In this document: one piece after another, positions 13,808-20,479 of the stretch
How positions within the stretch are numbered: position 1 is the stretch's first letter
How the letters are laid out: each line of letters opens with the position of its first letter
Virus record (IMG/VR): IMGVR_UViG_3300042992_001103
Location: 1 to 36,735 of that record
Length of the DNA: 36,735 nucleotides
Strand: one strand, 5' to 3'
Origin: a virus
Made by a program: the position numbers and the translations under genes
Notes under the pieces: generated by a model
The model's input: the letters and a program-made list of their open reading frames with translations, nothing else
Databases searched by the model: none
What the model was told of the DNA's origin: nothing

Positions 13808-15667
13808 CTACTTCACGTTGGCGCGGTCTGTTTCGTCGGGAAGGACGAGCAATCCGAGCTGCAATGCGCGGATGGTGACATGCGATTCGCAGTCCGCCAA
13901 ATGGTTCGTCTGCGTGAGTTCATGCCACATCCACTCCACGCGACCTGTGCGCTTGTTTTTCTGCTGCCTTCGGATGCGGCTATTGAGGTGCGCCGTGTAG
14001 CCGGGATTGACGTTGGCAGATGCGTGCCAGATCGCCGGTTCTGCGTAGCGCAGCGAGGATACCATGTCGAGCGCTCCCTGCTTGCTGAACAACACGAATG
14101 TCGCGCGCTTAAAGGTTCTGTTCTCCCACGATGTCCCGAGCATCGGATCGCGGAACTGCGGGACCGAGTAGGGTCTCCATACTTTGCGCCCGTCGATGGT
14201 CCACTGGAACTTGCGGGTGTCGGATCCCCAGATGCCGCGCCAGTTGTTCTCGATGATGATTCTGGCCACTGCGTTGGGACGATGGGCCATGTCGAGCGTG
14301 ATGTTCTCGCCGGCAACTCCGTATTCCTTTTGCAGTTCGACGATCTCCTCCACAGTCTGCACGAAGTCTGCGAATACCAGCCAGCTCTCGCCGTGTAGCC
14401 TCTCCGGCGTTGGGCGCTGGAACCTGCGGATGAGCACCCAAAAGCCGAGCTCCTGCACATCGACCGCCATGACTGGAACTGTGTCCTGCGGGATTTCTTT
14501 TCCAGTGAACACCTCGAAGCGGAGTTCCTGGAAGTCGTATGCCTGGGATTCGTCCCACGGCTCAGCCAGCCAGCCATTCACGAAGTTCTGCAATTCTGAC
14601 CTGAGCCCATTGGCGAGCAGGAATTTCACCGCAATGCTCCCGAGCGACGTTTCCGGTCCGAGCACGGAGTAGAGCGAGCTGAGGTGGTAGCCGTATCTGC
14701 CAGCCTCGGCCCTCGCGCTCTGCGGAACCCATAGCGCCCCGTTCTCGGGCTGTATCATGTCCTCCCGCTCGAAGTCGTGGATCTTCCCTCCGCAGCACTG
14801 GCACTTGTAAAAAGCGTTGGCCTTCACTTTCCTCATGTCCCATTCGTTATCGGTCTTCGCCTCGCTCTCGTGCTCCTGCCACCAGCGAACTCCGCAGTCG
14901 CCGTGAGTTTCGGACCGGACGCGCATCTTGAGCAGAATCTTCTGGTCGCACCGGGGACACGGCACCCAGTATTGCCGCATGTCGGTCTTGAGATATTCCT
15001 GCCAGATCATCCGGTCCACAAGGGTTGGGCTCGATGCCTTGACGGAAAGTGGGAAGGACATGGTTTTCTGCCGCTCCTCAGCCAACTGGATGGAGCCGGC
15101 GTCAAACCCGAGCTGGTCGTAGTATTTGTCGCACTCGTCGAGCTGTAGGAATCCACGGGGCCGAGAGGCCAGGTTCGCCGGGGATCCCGCTCCGACAAAG
15201 TTCAAAACCATGCTGGTGTAGTGCTGGGCGGTGAATCCCCACAGGTTCTTGTCCACTGCGCCTTTTGCGGTTTTCGGCACCAGGTCCATCACAACCCTAC
15301 ACAGGCGGACAAATGCCATGAACCGTTCCTTGTTGAAGTCGCGGGCCTGGTCTGCGTTTGCCATTACCCACATCGCGTCCTCCGGGTCCCGGGCGATTCG
15401 GAAAAGCATACCGAAGATCAAAATCGTGGTTTTGCCCAACTGTGTCGCGAACACCATGACGATGTGCCTTGTGGTCTTGTCTCCATACCTCTCCAGGATT
15501 TCCCTGGCATACGCTGTTTTTGATAGATTCGCTCTTCCTGTGATTGCTCCAGTGGGGAGATCGACGTTCTTCTCAATCCACTCGCAGACCGACTCCATGC
15601 TCATCGGAGCCCACAGCGCCCCGATCGCGTCAGATGTCTCCTGGATCAGTTTTGCGATCGGTGTCAC
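13808..15667 (-). CDS. Terminase large subunit, GpA type
   Basis: The 619-residue protein has the lambda gpA arrangement. An N-terminal ATPase carries Walker A FATQLGKTT (about 73-81) and Walker B FLQLDECD (about 173-180). A zinc-binding insertion has C237-x2-C240 and a CQCC cluster at 289-292. A nuclease domain begins with VMAVDVQ (D403) and includes ITLDMAHR, and the conserved ending NHLADCESH is present. It pumps DNA into the prohead and cuts the concatemer, in most relatives at cos sites. The start overlaps the small-subunit stop (ATGA). It is followed by about 170 bases with a promoter for the recombination operon, not by a portal gene. Confidence 0.95.
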   Translation of the reverse strand: MTPIAKLIQETSDAIGALWAPMSMESVCEWIEKNVDLPTGAITGRANLSKTAYAREILERYGDKTTRHIVMVFATQLGKTTILIFGMLFRIARDPEDAMWVMANADQARDFNKERFMAFVRLCRVVMDLVPKTAKGAVDKNLWGFTAQHYTSMVLNFVGAGSPANLASRPRGFLQLDECDKYYDQLGFDAGSIQLAEERQKTMSFPLSVKASSPTLVDRMIWQEYLKTDMRQYWVPCPRCDQKILLKMRVRSETHGDCGVRWWQEHESEAKTDNEWDMRKVKANAFYKCQCCGGKIHDFEREDMIQPENGALWVPQSARAEAGRYGYHLSSLYSVLGPETSLGSIAVKFLLANGLRSELQNFVNGWLAEPWDESQAYDFQELRFEVFTGKEIPQDTVPVMAVDVQELGFWVLIRRFQRPTPERLHGESWLVFADFVQTVEEIVELQKEYGVAGENITLDMAHRPNAVARIIIENNWRGIWGSDTRKFQWTIDGRKVWRPYSVPQFRDPMLGTSWENRTFKRATFVLFSKQGALDMVSSLRYAEPAIWHASANVNPGYTAHLNSRIRRQQKNKRTGRVEWMWHELTQTNHLADCESHVTIRALQLGLLVLPDETDRANVK

Positions 15668-16275
15668 GCCAGTCCTCCTATCGCCGCCTGGCAGGCAATT
15701 TTGATCTCATCAACTTTCCTCTGGAGAACCTTCATCGCCATGATGGGATTGTCAGGATTGCACTGAGGGCCTTGTTCTGAAGGTAGCTTGTTCAGCATCC
15801 TCAAAACCGATTCCATCCCTTTCCTGCACCGCTCGATGATGATTGGCTTCGGAACCAGCACGCCCCGGCGCTCCTGCTCCTCCCTGTAAGCTTTTTCCAC
15901 CACGATCCTCACCTGGGTCGCCTTTGAGCTCTCCGAGAGCCTGGCGGCCATTGTAGGCGATTCCACGAGCACTGCGTCCTTGTAGGCGATATACGCCATG
16001 TCAGCCGTGTAGATCGCGTTGTTCAGCGCGTCGAGTAGTGAGTCTCCAGTCTTCGATGGCTCAGGCAGCGCGCGCGGCCTTCCTGCCTTTTTCCCTTTTG
16101 CCGGCTTCTCCGCCACCTGGACTTTCGCTGAGGGCGAGACCCTCTTGCTCGCGTGAGCCTCTCTCCACTTCGTCGCCGCCGACAGACTGTGAATCGGGCA
16201 TCCCTGCTTCTTCATCTTACTCACATACGGGCGGGACGTGCCCCAGGCTTTTGCAATTTCGGTTAGGCTCGGCAT
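15664..16275 (-). CDS. Terminase small subunit-like DNA-binding protein
   Basis: The 203-residue protein begins with a helix-turn-helix (SLTEIAKAWGTSRPYVSKMK) typical of Nu1-type small terminases. A basic linker (KPAKGKKAGRPRALPEPSKT) and a C-terminal helical region follow (ARLSESSKATQVRIVVEKAY). Such proteins bind the packaging site and recruit the large subunit. It overlaps the large-subunit start. The 154-base non-coding stretch upstream contains hexamer repeats and an inverted repeat and may be the site it binds. Confidence 0.85.
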   Translation of the reverse strand: MPSLTEIAKAWGTSRPYVSKMKKQGCPIHSLSAATKWREAHASKRVSPSAKVQVAEKPAKGKKAGRPRALPEPSKTGDSLLDALNNAIYTADMAYIAYKDAVLVESPTMAARLSESSKATQVRIVVEKAYREEQERRGVLVPKPIIIERCRKGMESVLRMLNKLPSEQGPQCNPDNPIMAMKVLQRKVDEIKIACQAAIGGLA

Positions 16276-16429
16276 TGGATCGGGTTTGTGACCCTGTTTC
16301 GCCTGTCAAGGTCGTAACCGTAACCGTAATTAAAAAATTACCTGCTTAAACGCTCTCGCTGCTCGTTCCGAGGTGACCTAAACCACTGTGATTGAAGAGA
16401 TTCCTTGACCACCACCGTCGAAAAAGAGC
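16276..16429. other. Non-coding gap upstream of terminase, candidate packaging (cos/pac) region
   Basis: No open frame with a start signal is seen. It holds a near-triple hexamer CGTAAC-CGTAAC-CGTAAT (16313-16330), the perfect inverted repeat GTAATT-AAAA-AATTAC (16326-16341) and a short GGGT/ACCC hairpin. In lambda-like phages, repeats bound by the small terminase lie immediately before its gene, as here. Confidence 0.4.
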
Positions 16430-16762
16430 CTATATCTTTGAGCGAGCTTGCTCCCCAACTCGAATGGCTTCAATCCATGTCGTGATTACAGCAATAGCTC
16501 TGGTGCGCGTCATCTCCTCGTCCCTTGGCTCGCAATGTAGTTCGTGCATCGCATCTCGGCAGCACAGCGCCATGCCGTCCTTGCCGAAGCCGCAGTCAAG
16601 CTCTTCCTTTGTGAGCGCGTTCCAATCGTGATCTGACTCTGGCAAGTAGCCTAAGGTGTCCAGGATCCATCCTGCTACCTCCCAGTTCGGGTCGCCTATC
16701 TTGTTTGCAATGAGCAATAGCTCTGCAAGGTCCTTGATTCCCACTGTGTATGTTGTCTTCAT
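16430..16762 (-). CDS. Hypothetical protein, 110 residues
   Basis: The protein has an N-terminal helical part (VGIKDLAELLLIANKIGDPN) and a cysteine/histidine cluster (ELDCGFGKDGMALCCRDAMH followed by ELHCEPRDEE) that could bind a metal. The C-terminal helix is RTRAIAVITTWIEAIRVGEQ. I do not recognise a family. Its ATG is preceded by C/A-rich sequence (CCCCTACACATACACACCA) and no Shine-Dalgarno site. It is the last gene of the accessory block. Confidence 0.7.
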   Translation of the reverse strand: MKTTYTVGIKDLAELLLIANKIGDPNWEVAGWILDTLGYLPESDHDWNALTKEELDCGFGKDGMALCCRDAMHELHCEPRDEEMTRTRAIAVITTWIEAIRVGEQARSKI

Positions 16763-16781
16763 TGGTGTGTATGTGTAGGGG

Positions 16782-17012
16782 CTAAGGCTGCGCTATTCCA
16801 TCACAGAGCACTGTTACTCCCTGCCTGCTTGGCCTGATGATTGTTGCGCCTACCTTTGGGAAGCACTGTCTGTGGTAATGCTTGCCGTTCTTATCGAGCT
16901 CACTACGGCAGGCATAGACGAGCCTATTGCAGGCGTGGCAGCGCTCTACTCTCCATCTGCGGGGTTGGTTGCCTGTAAAGGCTTTGGGCTCTCCTGTGAG
17001 GTGTTTGCTCAT
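16782..17012 (-). CDS. Small LIM-like zinc protein, 76 residues
   Basis: The ATG at 17012 overlaps the upstream stop. The product has C25-x2-C28, C35, then H45/H47 and C50 in the order CHACNRLVYACRSELDKNGK followed by HYHRQCF, similar to one LIM-type or treble-clef zinc site. A further cysteine lies near the end. Such proteins usually mediate protein contacts. Function unknown. Confidence 0.65.
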   Translation of the reverse strand: MSKHLTGEPKAFTGNQPRRWRVERCHACNRLVYACRSELDKNGKHYHRQCFPKVGATIIRPSRQGVTVLCDGIAQP

Positions 17013-17197
17013 GCCTTCAGGTTGCGTCCCCATCCCTGACCGTTCTTGAATCGCTTGCCTCCGCCCTTGAAGCGCTCTCCGTGGATCTCTTCATAGGAGA
17101 TGCGCTGGGCTTGTTCTCGGGATATGCCTGAGCGTCTGTGGCCTGCTGCGCTGAAGCGGTTCTTGGTCTGCTGCTCGTGGTTTGATGTGATGCTCAT
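17009..17197 (-). CDS. Small basic protein, 62 residues
   Basis: The product MSITSNHEQQTKNRFSAAGH continues with SGISREQAQRISYEEIHGER and a glycine/lysine-rich tail (FKGGGKRFKNGQGWGRN). It is very basic and probably partly disordered, and may bind nucleic acid. Its start overlaps the stop of the small membrane gene upstream (ATGA). Confidence 0.6.
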   Translation of the reverse strand: MSITSNHEQQTKNRFSAAGHRRSGISREQAQRISYEEIHGERFKGGGKRFKNGQGWGRNLKA

Positions 17198-17355
17198 GGT
17201 AAGAGGAATATCAGCATGATGGTGTATGCAGTCGCCATGAATGCGTCATTTGTGGCTGCCTTCCAATCTCGCCTCCCAGTGATGAGCGGATAGGTGTAGC
17301 ACCCGAATATCCAGCCCGCAAGTCCTGCGAGGAGTTTGATGGTAATTGGGCTCAT
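17194..17355 (-). CDS. Small membrane protein, 53 residues
   Basis: MSPITIKLLAGLAGWIFGCY forms one hydrophobic segment and AYTIMLIFLLP a second at the C terminus, with a polar loop (TGRRDWKAATND) between. It is probably a two-segment inner-membrane protein. It overlaps both neighbours by ATGA junctions. Function unknown. Confidence 0.65.
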   Translation of the reverse strand: MSPITIKLLAGLAGWIFGCYTYPLITGRRDWKAATNDAFMATAYTIMLIFLLP

Positions 17356-17549
17356 GGCAATGGCTCCGGCTCCTGTGGCCAGCTCTCTAAATGCTTAGAG
17401 TCGTGGTGGTATCCTCCGTGTCCTGCGTGCCTGTCGCATGTAGGCGTGCCTCGGGTTGGTGGGGAGTATCGCGGTATTCCGCAGAGCAGCCGAAGCGGTG
17501 GCGGGGCTGCTGGAGGGGTAGGTGGCGTGCTGTGTGTTTCGATGTTCAT
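17352..17549 (-). CDS. Small proline/histidine-rich protein, 65 residues
   Basis: The N terminus is proline-rich (STPPTPPAAPPPLRLLCGIP), followed by CDRHAGHGGYHHDS. The spacing of one Cys, then Cys and several His resembles small phage proteins with a C...C...GH-x-G-x-H zinc motif. Both its ends overlap neighbouring genes by four bases, which supports it despite the low-complexity start. Confidence 0.55.
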   Translation of the reverse strand: MNIETHSTPPTPPAAPPPLRLLCGIPRYSPPTRGTPTCDRHAGHGGYHHDSKHLESWPQEPEPLP

Positions 17550-17671
17550 TTCTTTCTGAAGAAGATCCAGTCAATGAGGCATCTGATGATAAATCCGATG
17601 AGCAGTAGCAGTGAGCCGAACACTACTCCATTCAGGGCGCAGTCGAGTCCGTATGGATCGTTTGGTGTCAT
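17546..17671 (-). CDS. Tiny membrane protein, 41 residues
   Basis: MTPNDPYGLDCALNGVVFGS is followed by LLLLIGFIIRCLIDWIFFRK and K, giving a single membrane segment with a basic C-terminal end. It is coupled by four-base overlaps at both ends. The start follows GAAACCACCAA, another ACC-rich context. Function unknown. Confidence 0.6.
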   Translation of the reverse strand: MTPNDPYGLDCALNGVVFGSLLLLIGFIIRCLIDWIFFRKK

Positions 17672-17871
17672 TTGGTGGTTTCTGCTGGTGTGTGGATGGT
17701 CACAAATTCATGCGGTATGATGTCGCTTAAACCCTTCAGAGGCCAGTCCTCGATGAATAGCCCCTCCTCACAACGAGTGCCATGGAATAGCTTCATTCCT
17801 TTGGGATAGGTGTATGGGCCGTAACATTGGAACGTGAAGTCCTTCTTTATTGTGGCCACTGGAGTTCTCAT
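17668..17871 (-). CDS. Hypothetical protein, 67 residues
   Basis: The product begins MRTPVATIKKDFTFQCYGPY and looks like a small beta protein (TYPKGMKLFHGTRCEEGLFI). Two cysteines are present but form no recognisable metal motif. It ends in HTPAETTK, encoded by the bases that form the ACC-rich context of the next start. Unrecognised. Confidence 0.6.
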   Translation of the reverse strand: MRTPVATIKKDFTFQCYGPYTYPKGMKLFHGTRCEEGLFIEDWPLKGLSDIIPHEFVTIHTPAETTK

Positions 17872-18065
17872 TTACTGGTCTCCTCAATGTAGTTCCGCAC
17901 CATCTTGTGAGCAGTGCTGGCCCGGACTCCGAGCTTCGCGCCAATCTCAGGGTAGGTGTATTTGCCGGTGATGAAAAGCTTGTGAGCCTTGGCCCATGTC
18001 TTCATCGCGCGCTGGCGCCTGATGCGTTGCCAGTTCTTCCTGGCTGGTGTCATGTATTTACTCAT
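17868..18065 (-). CDS. Small helix-turn-helix DNA-binding protein, 65 residues
   Basis: A basic N terminus (MTPARKNWQRIRRQRAMKTW) leads into a helix-turn-helix, KYTYPEIGAKLGVRASTAHK followed by MVRNYIEE, of the type in sigma-region-4-like and MarR/LuxR-like minimal regulators. It probably binds phage DNA as a regulator. The 20-bp palindrome at 18074 lies just upstream of its start and could be its operator. It overlaps both neighbours by four bases. Confidence 0.7.
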   Translation of the reverse strand: MSKYMTPARKNWQRIRRQRAMKTWAKAHKLFITGKYTYPEIGAKLGVRASTAHKMVRNYIEETSK

Positions 18066-18265
18066 AAAGCTGTGGGTCCGGAATTCCGGACCCTTTGTAG
18101 TTCTACCCTCTGGGCCTCTTTACTGGATTCAAGGTATCTGTTTCGTTGGATGAGAACAGTGTGCGCCTCGGTGTGTCTCTGGATTGCCGCTGCTACCTGA
18201 TTACAGTTGTCGGAGCCAGCGGCCCCTAGCTTGGCTGCTTGGACTATCAGTTCTAGGTCGCTCAT
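18062..18265 (-). CDS. Hypothetical protein, 67 residues, C terminus encoded by the palindrome
   Basis: The product is helical (MSDLELIVQAAKLGAAGSDN) with SSKEAQRVELQRV before the ending RNSGPTAL, which is written by the 20-bp palindrome at 18074-18093. The same VRNSGP peptide occurs in the ParB-like protein for the same reason. The palindrome may have been inserted into, or have extended, the end of this gene. Confidence 0.6.
   Translation of the reverse strand: MSDLELIVQAAKLGAAGSDNCNQVAAAIQRHTEAHTVLIQRNRYLESSKEAQRVELQRVRNSGPTAL
18074..18093. repeat. 20-bp perfect palindrome, copy 2
   Basis: Identical to 5652-5671. It sits in the last codons of the 18062-18265 gene, 9 bases upstream of the start of the helix-turn-helix gene (18065). 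Flanking bases do not extend the symmetry. Confidence 0.9.
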
Positions 18266-18651
18266 TGGTCGCCTCCAAGTCTCGGTAGTGCCGAGAGTTC
18301 GGCTCGGACAACATCTATTACTTTACGCGCTCCATCGCCTACGTTGTAAAGCCATTCCGTTTCGTGGCCGATGCGCCACCCCGCAATATGGATGTCAGCG
18401 TTTCGCCAACATAGACCTTGCTCGATAAGCCAATCCAGTCGTTCCTTATCGGCTTTCAGCGCATCGCGCTCGGCCTTATCTTCTTCCCTAACTATGCTTC
18501 CATCTCGCCACATCTCCAGTTCGGCGGTGACTGCGGCGAGTTCGGTTTCGAGTTCCTCCATGACCTCTGCGCGAACAACCTCGAAAGACAGTTCCCGCAC
18601 AAGATACGGCTCAGTCAATCGGGCGGCATCTGTTCGTGGTGTAGTGCTCAT
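18262..18651 (-). CDS. Helical protein with TDAA motif, 129 residues
   Basis: It starts MSTTPRTDAARLTEPYLVRE, then has a coiled-coil stretch (VMEELETELAAVTAELEMWR and EREALK-like repeats) and a C-terminal beta region with WRIGHETEWLYNVGDGARKV. The TDAA start and coiled coil are also present in the upstream gene product, so the two look like relatives. Such TDAA proteins are common in phages and have no known function. Confidence 0.7.
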   Translation of the reverse strand: MSTTPRTDAARLTEPYLVRELSFEVVRAEVMEELETELAAVTAELEMWRDGSIVREEDKAERDALKADKERLDWLIEQGLCWRNADIHIAGWRIGHETEWLYNVGDGARKVIDVVRAELSALPRLGGDQ

Positions 18652-19292
18652 TTGGTTTCTTCTAGGGCTTGTCGAGCGAGAGTGCTGGCGTGTCCGCTAC
18701 GTGATTCAGCTACCCATTCCAACGCCTCTCTACACTTGACGAGCTTAGCGAGGGCGGTGTCGCGTTCGGATTTCACTTTCTCATATTCCGATACGATGAA
18801 TTGCGCGGCGACAATCTGATCGTCGAAGTCTATTTGAAGCTGCGGCCAGCACGCGGCAAGTTGCTCCCATGCCTCGCCAGTTTCTTTTGCTAAATTTATC
18901 CACTCATCACGTTGAGCCTGTGCGTTCTTTGCAAATAGGCGATGTTCTGTTCGCGTCTTGTGGTATAGCTGATTCAATTCTATCGCCTCGTCCCGTTCCT
19001 CCGTGCGCTCTGCGAGCTTGGCGAGGGCGGTGTCGCGTTGGGCAGTTCGTGTAGCGAGAATTTTCGCATCAATCAAAGCGTTTGCCTTTTGTGTTTCTTG
19101 TCGCTGTTTTATTTCTTTTCTAAACCGCTCGACAAGCTCATCACTTTCCTCCGTGCGCTCTGCGAGTGAGCGCTCGATGGTGCGGGCGAAGTCGGATTTG
19201 ACTACATACTGCTCGATGCCGTCTTGGTCGGTGTAGCTGTATTCAGCCGCATCAGTCAGCGGGCTATCGGATTTTTGTTGGTTGTTTTCCAT
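18648..19292 (-). CDS. Coiled-coil protein with internal repeats, 214 residues
   Basis: The start at 19292 gives MENNQQKSDSPLTDAAEYSY. It contains a TDAA motif and then a long helix with repeated units (SLAERTEESDELVERF, KLAERTEERDEAIELN, and RDTALAKL twice). The DNA shows two recent duplications: a 26-base unit at 18741 and 19014 (one difference) and an identical 21-base unit at 18996 and 19146. The start lies 29 bases inside the HNH gene, and a longer start would read in that gene's other frame. It is probably a phage coiled-coil accessory protein. Confidence 0.7.
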   Translation of the reverse strand: MENNQQKSDSPLTDAAEYSYTDQDGIEQYVVKSDFARTIERSLAERTEESDELVERFRKEIKQRQETQKANALIDAKILATRTAQRDTALAKLAERTEERDEAIELNQLYHKTRTEHRLFAKNAQAQRDEWINLAKETGEAWEQLAACWPQLQIDFDDQIVAAQFIVSEYEKVKSERDTALAKLVKCREALEWVAESRSGHASTLARQALEETK

Positions 19293-19704
19293 ATAATATA
19301 GCTGAATCTTTGTGTGCTTCGGTGTGATGCTTCTGGCATAGCCAATGGATTTCAAATGGCTTGCTGTAATCTTCATGGTGCGCTTGTGCATTTATGGCTC
19401 CGCAAATTACACAATCACCTCGCTCTAGTTTTCCGTCGAAAATTAACTGTCTGATTTTTTGACGCGATATTCTCTTTTGCGGGTCTCGCGACCTGTCGTA
19501 TTCCGTGCGCTTCTCCCTGTGTTTCTTATTCGTTCGGCTGTTCGATTCTTTCTTCTTTTGCTTAGAGATTGGGTCGCTCCAGATTTTAGCATTGTGAGCA
19601 GATTGCCATTCTTTTATTTCTGATTTATGTGCGGCCTTGTATTCACGGGCCTTGCGCAACTTCCGCTCGTATGATGTTTCAGTTGGTCGTTCGTTTGGTA
19701 TCAT
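19264..19704 (-). CDS. HNH homing-type endonuclease
   Basis: The 146-residue protein has a basic, DNA-binding N-terminal half (KKKESNSRTNKKHREKRTEY). The HNH core is GDCVICGAINAQAHHEDYSK, then PFEIHWLCQKHHTEAHK, with zinc ligands C98, C101, C123, H126 and catalytic H109/H110. It matches small phage HNH nucleases that cut DNA to spread themselves. It overlaps the start of the downstream coiled-coil gene by 29 bases, consistent with insertion there. Lower G+C than its neighbours also suggests transfer. Confidence 0.85.
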   Translation of the reverse strand: MIPNERPTETSYERKLRKAREYKAAHKSEIKEWQSAHNAKIWSDPISKQKKKESNSRTNKKHREKRTEYDRSRDPQKRISRQKIRQLIFDGKLERGDCVICGAINAQAHHEDYSKPFEIHWLCQKHHTEAHKDSAILYGKQPTKIR

Positions 19705-19829
19705 AGTATTTGTTTCGCGATGTATTCCTTGAGAGTTTCCCCTTCTTCACGGTCTATTGCCCAAGCTATTGTCAGGATTGCCCACGCGATAAAGCATATC
19801 GGGATGGTGATTAGCTTGATGATGTTCAT
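19701..19829 (-). CDS. Tiny membrane protein, 42 residues
   Basis: MNIIKLITIPICFIAWAILT with IAWAIDREEGETLKEYIAKQ gives one membrane segment and an acidic cytoplasmic tail. It overlaps the upstream gene (ATGA) and the HNH start by four bases. Function unknown. Confidence 0.6.
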   Translation of the reverse strand: MNIIKLITIPICFIAWAILTIAWAIDREEGETLKEYIAKQIL

Positions 19830-20059
19830 CCAATGTTTTGTTTTGAATTGTTCAACTCGGCTAGCTCTTCTGCTTTGACGAGTTCGGCAAAGCGGTTCAC
19901 GGCGCGGTCGTAATCATCAATCTCGCTCCTGCCGTCATCACCTTCGGGCAAGTCTCTTTCGATTGCTGCGGCAAGCTCTCTCTCTGCATCAGCAAGCGCA
20001 CGCCTCGCGGCTTGTAGCTTCGTCGGTTTCGTTTCGGTGATTTGGAATATTTCGTTCAT
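19826..20059 (-). CDS. Helical acidic protein, 77 residues
   Basis: The product has a helical hairpin (KLQAARRALADAERELAAAI and YDRAVNRFAELVKAEELAEL) with a short acidic loop (DLPEGDDGRSEID). Its architecture resembles small antirestriction or coiled-coil adaptor proteins, but I cannot assign it. It overlaps both neighbours by four bases. Confidence 0.65.
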   Translation of the reverse strand: MNEIFQITETKPTKLQAARRALADAERELAAAIERDLPEGDDGRSEIDDYDRAVNRFAELVKAEELAELNNSKQNIG

Positions 20060-20319
20060 AGATTTTTGTCGAGTAGCGCGAGAATTGCCAACCAGTTTTC
20101 CTTGGTTTTGAAGTAGATTTCCATCGTCGTATCAACGAGGTAGATGTCTATGCCAAACAAGAGGGTGTCGTCCTTGTAGGCGTAGTAGCCCTTAAAATCG
20201 ATCTGATTGAACGTGAACATCACGTAGCCGTCCACATAGACCTTGACCCTGCCGTTGTAGATCGCGAAGTCGTAGGTGTGGGGGGTCATAGCTGGATTTA
20301 GCACATTGTTGATGTTCAT
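20056..20319 (-). CDS. Hypothetical protein, 87 residues, first gene of accessory block
   Basis: A beta-rich protein with many aromatic residues (YDFAIYNGRVKVYVDGYVMF and YAYKDDTLLFGIDIYLVDTT). No family recognised. It is the first gene after the 725-base structured gap. Its ATG is preceded by AACCGAACCAAT on the minus strand and, 32 bases upstream, by copy B of the 40-bp element shared with the 13637 gene, so a promoter probably lies here. Confidence 0.7.
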   Translation of the reverse strand: MNINNVLNPAMTPHTYDFAIYNGRVKVYVDGYVMFTFNQIDFKGYYAYKDDTLLFGIDIYLVDTTMEIYFKTKENWLAILALLDKNL

Positions 20320-20333
20320 ATTGGTTCGGTTCA
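20320..20333 (-). promoter_or_regulatory. C/A-rich translation leader
   Basis: On the minus strand TGAACCGAACCAAT abuts the ATG at 20319, with no Shine-Dalgarno site. It is the same type of leader as at 13637. Confidence 0.55.
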
Positions 20334-20350
20334 GGCGCCCTTTCTATACG

Positions 20351-20390
20351 CTGCTCGGAAGATGTCCAGAAAAATGTTTGGGAATGTTTT
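20351..20390 (-). promoter_or_regulatory. 40-bp upstream element, copy B
   Basis: Ungapped alignment to 13691-13730 gives 28 identities in 40, with GAAGATG and AGAAAAA conserved. On the minus strand TGGACA occupies the position of the -35 in copy A, and TATAGA follows after 14 bases, so core promoter spacing differs. It probably marks a common regulator or promoter class. Confidence 0.45.
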
Positions 20391-20479
20391 GAGCCTCTTT
20401 CTCTCTCCGTATTCTATCTCCACTGCGATGGTGAAGTAGCAACTGATGGTGATTTTATTCCTGGATTATTCCGGGATGA

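Noticed and set aside
13808-14577. Other long frames inside the terminase gene on both strands
   Set aside because: They are shadows of the terminase frame, with arginine/serine-rich compositions and no start signals.
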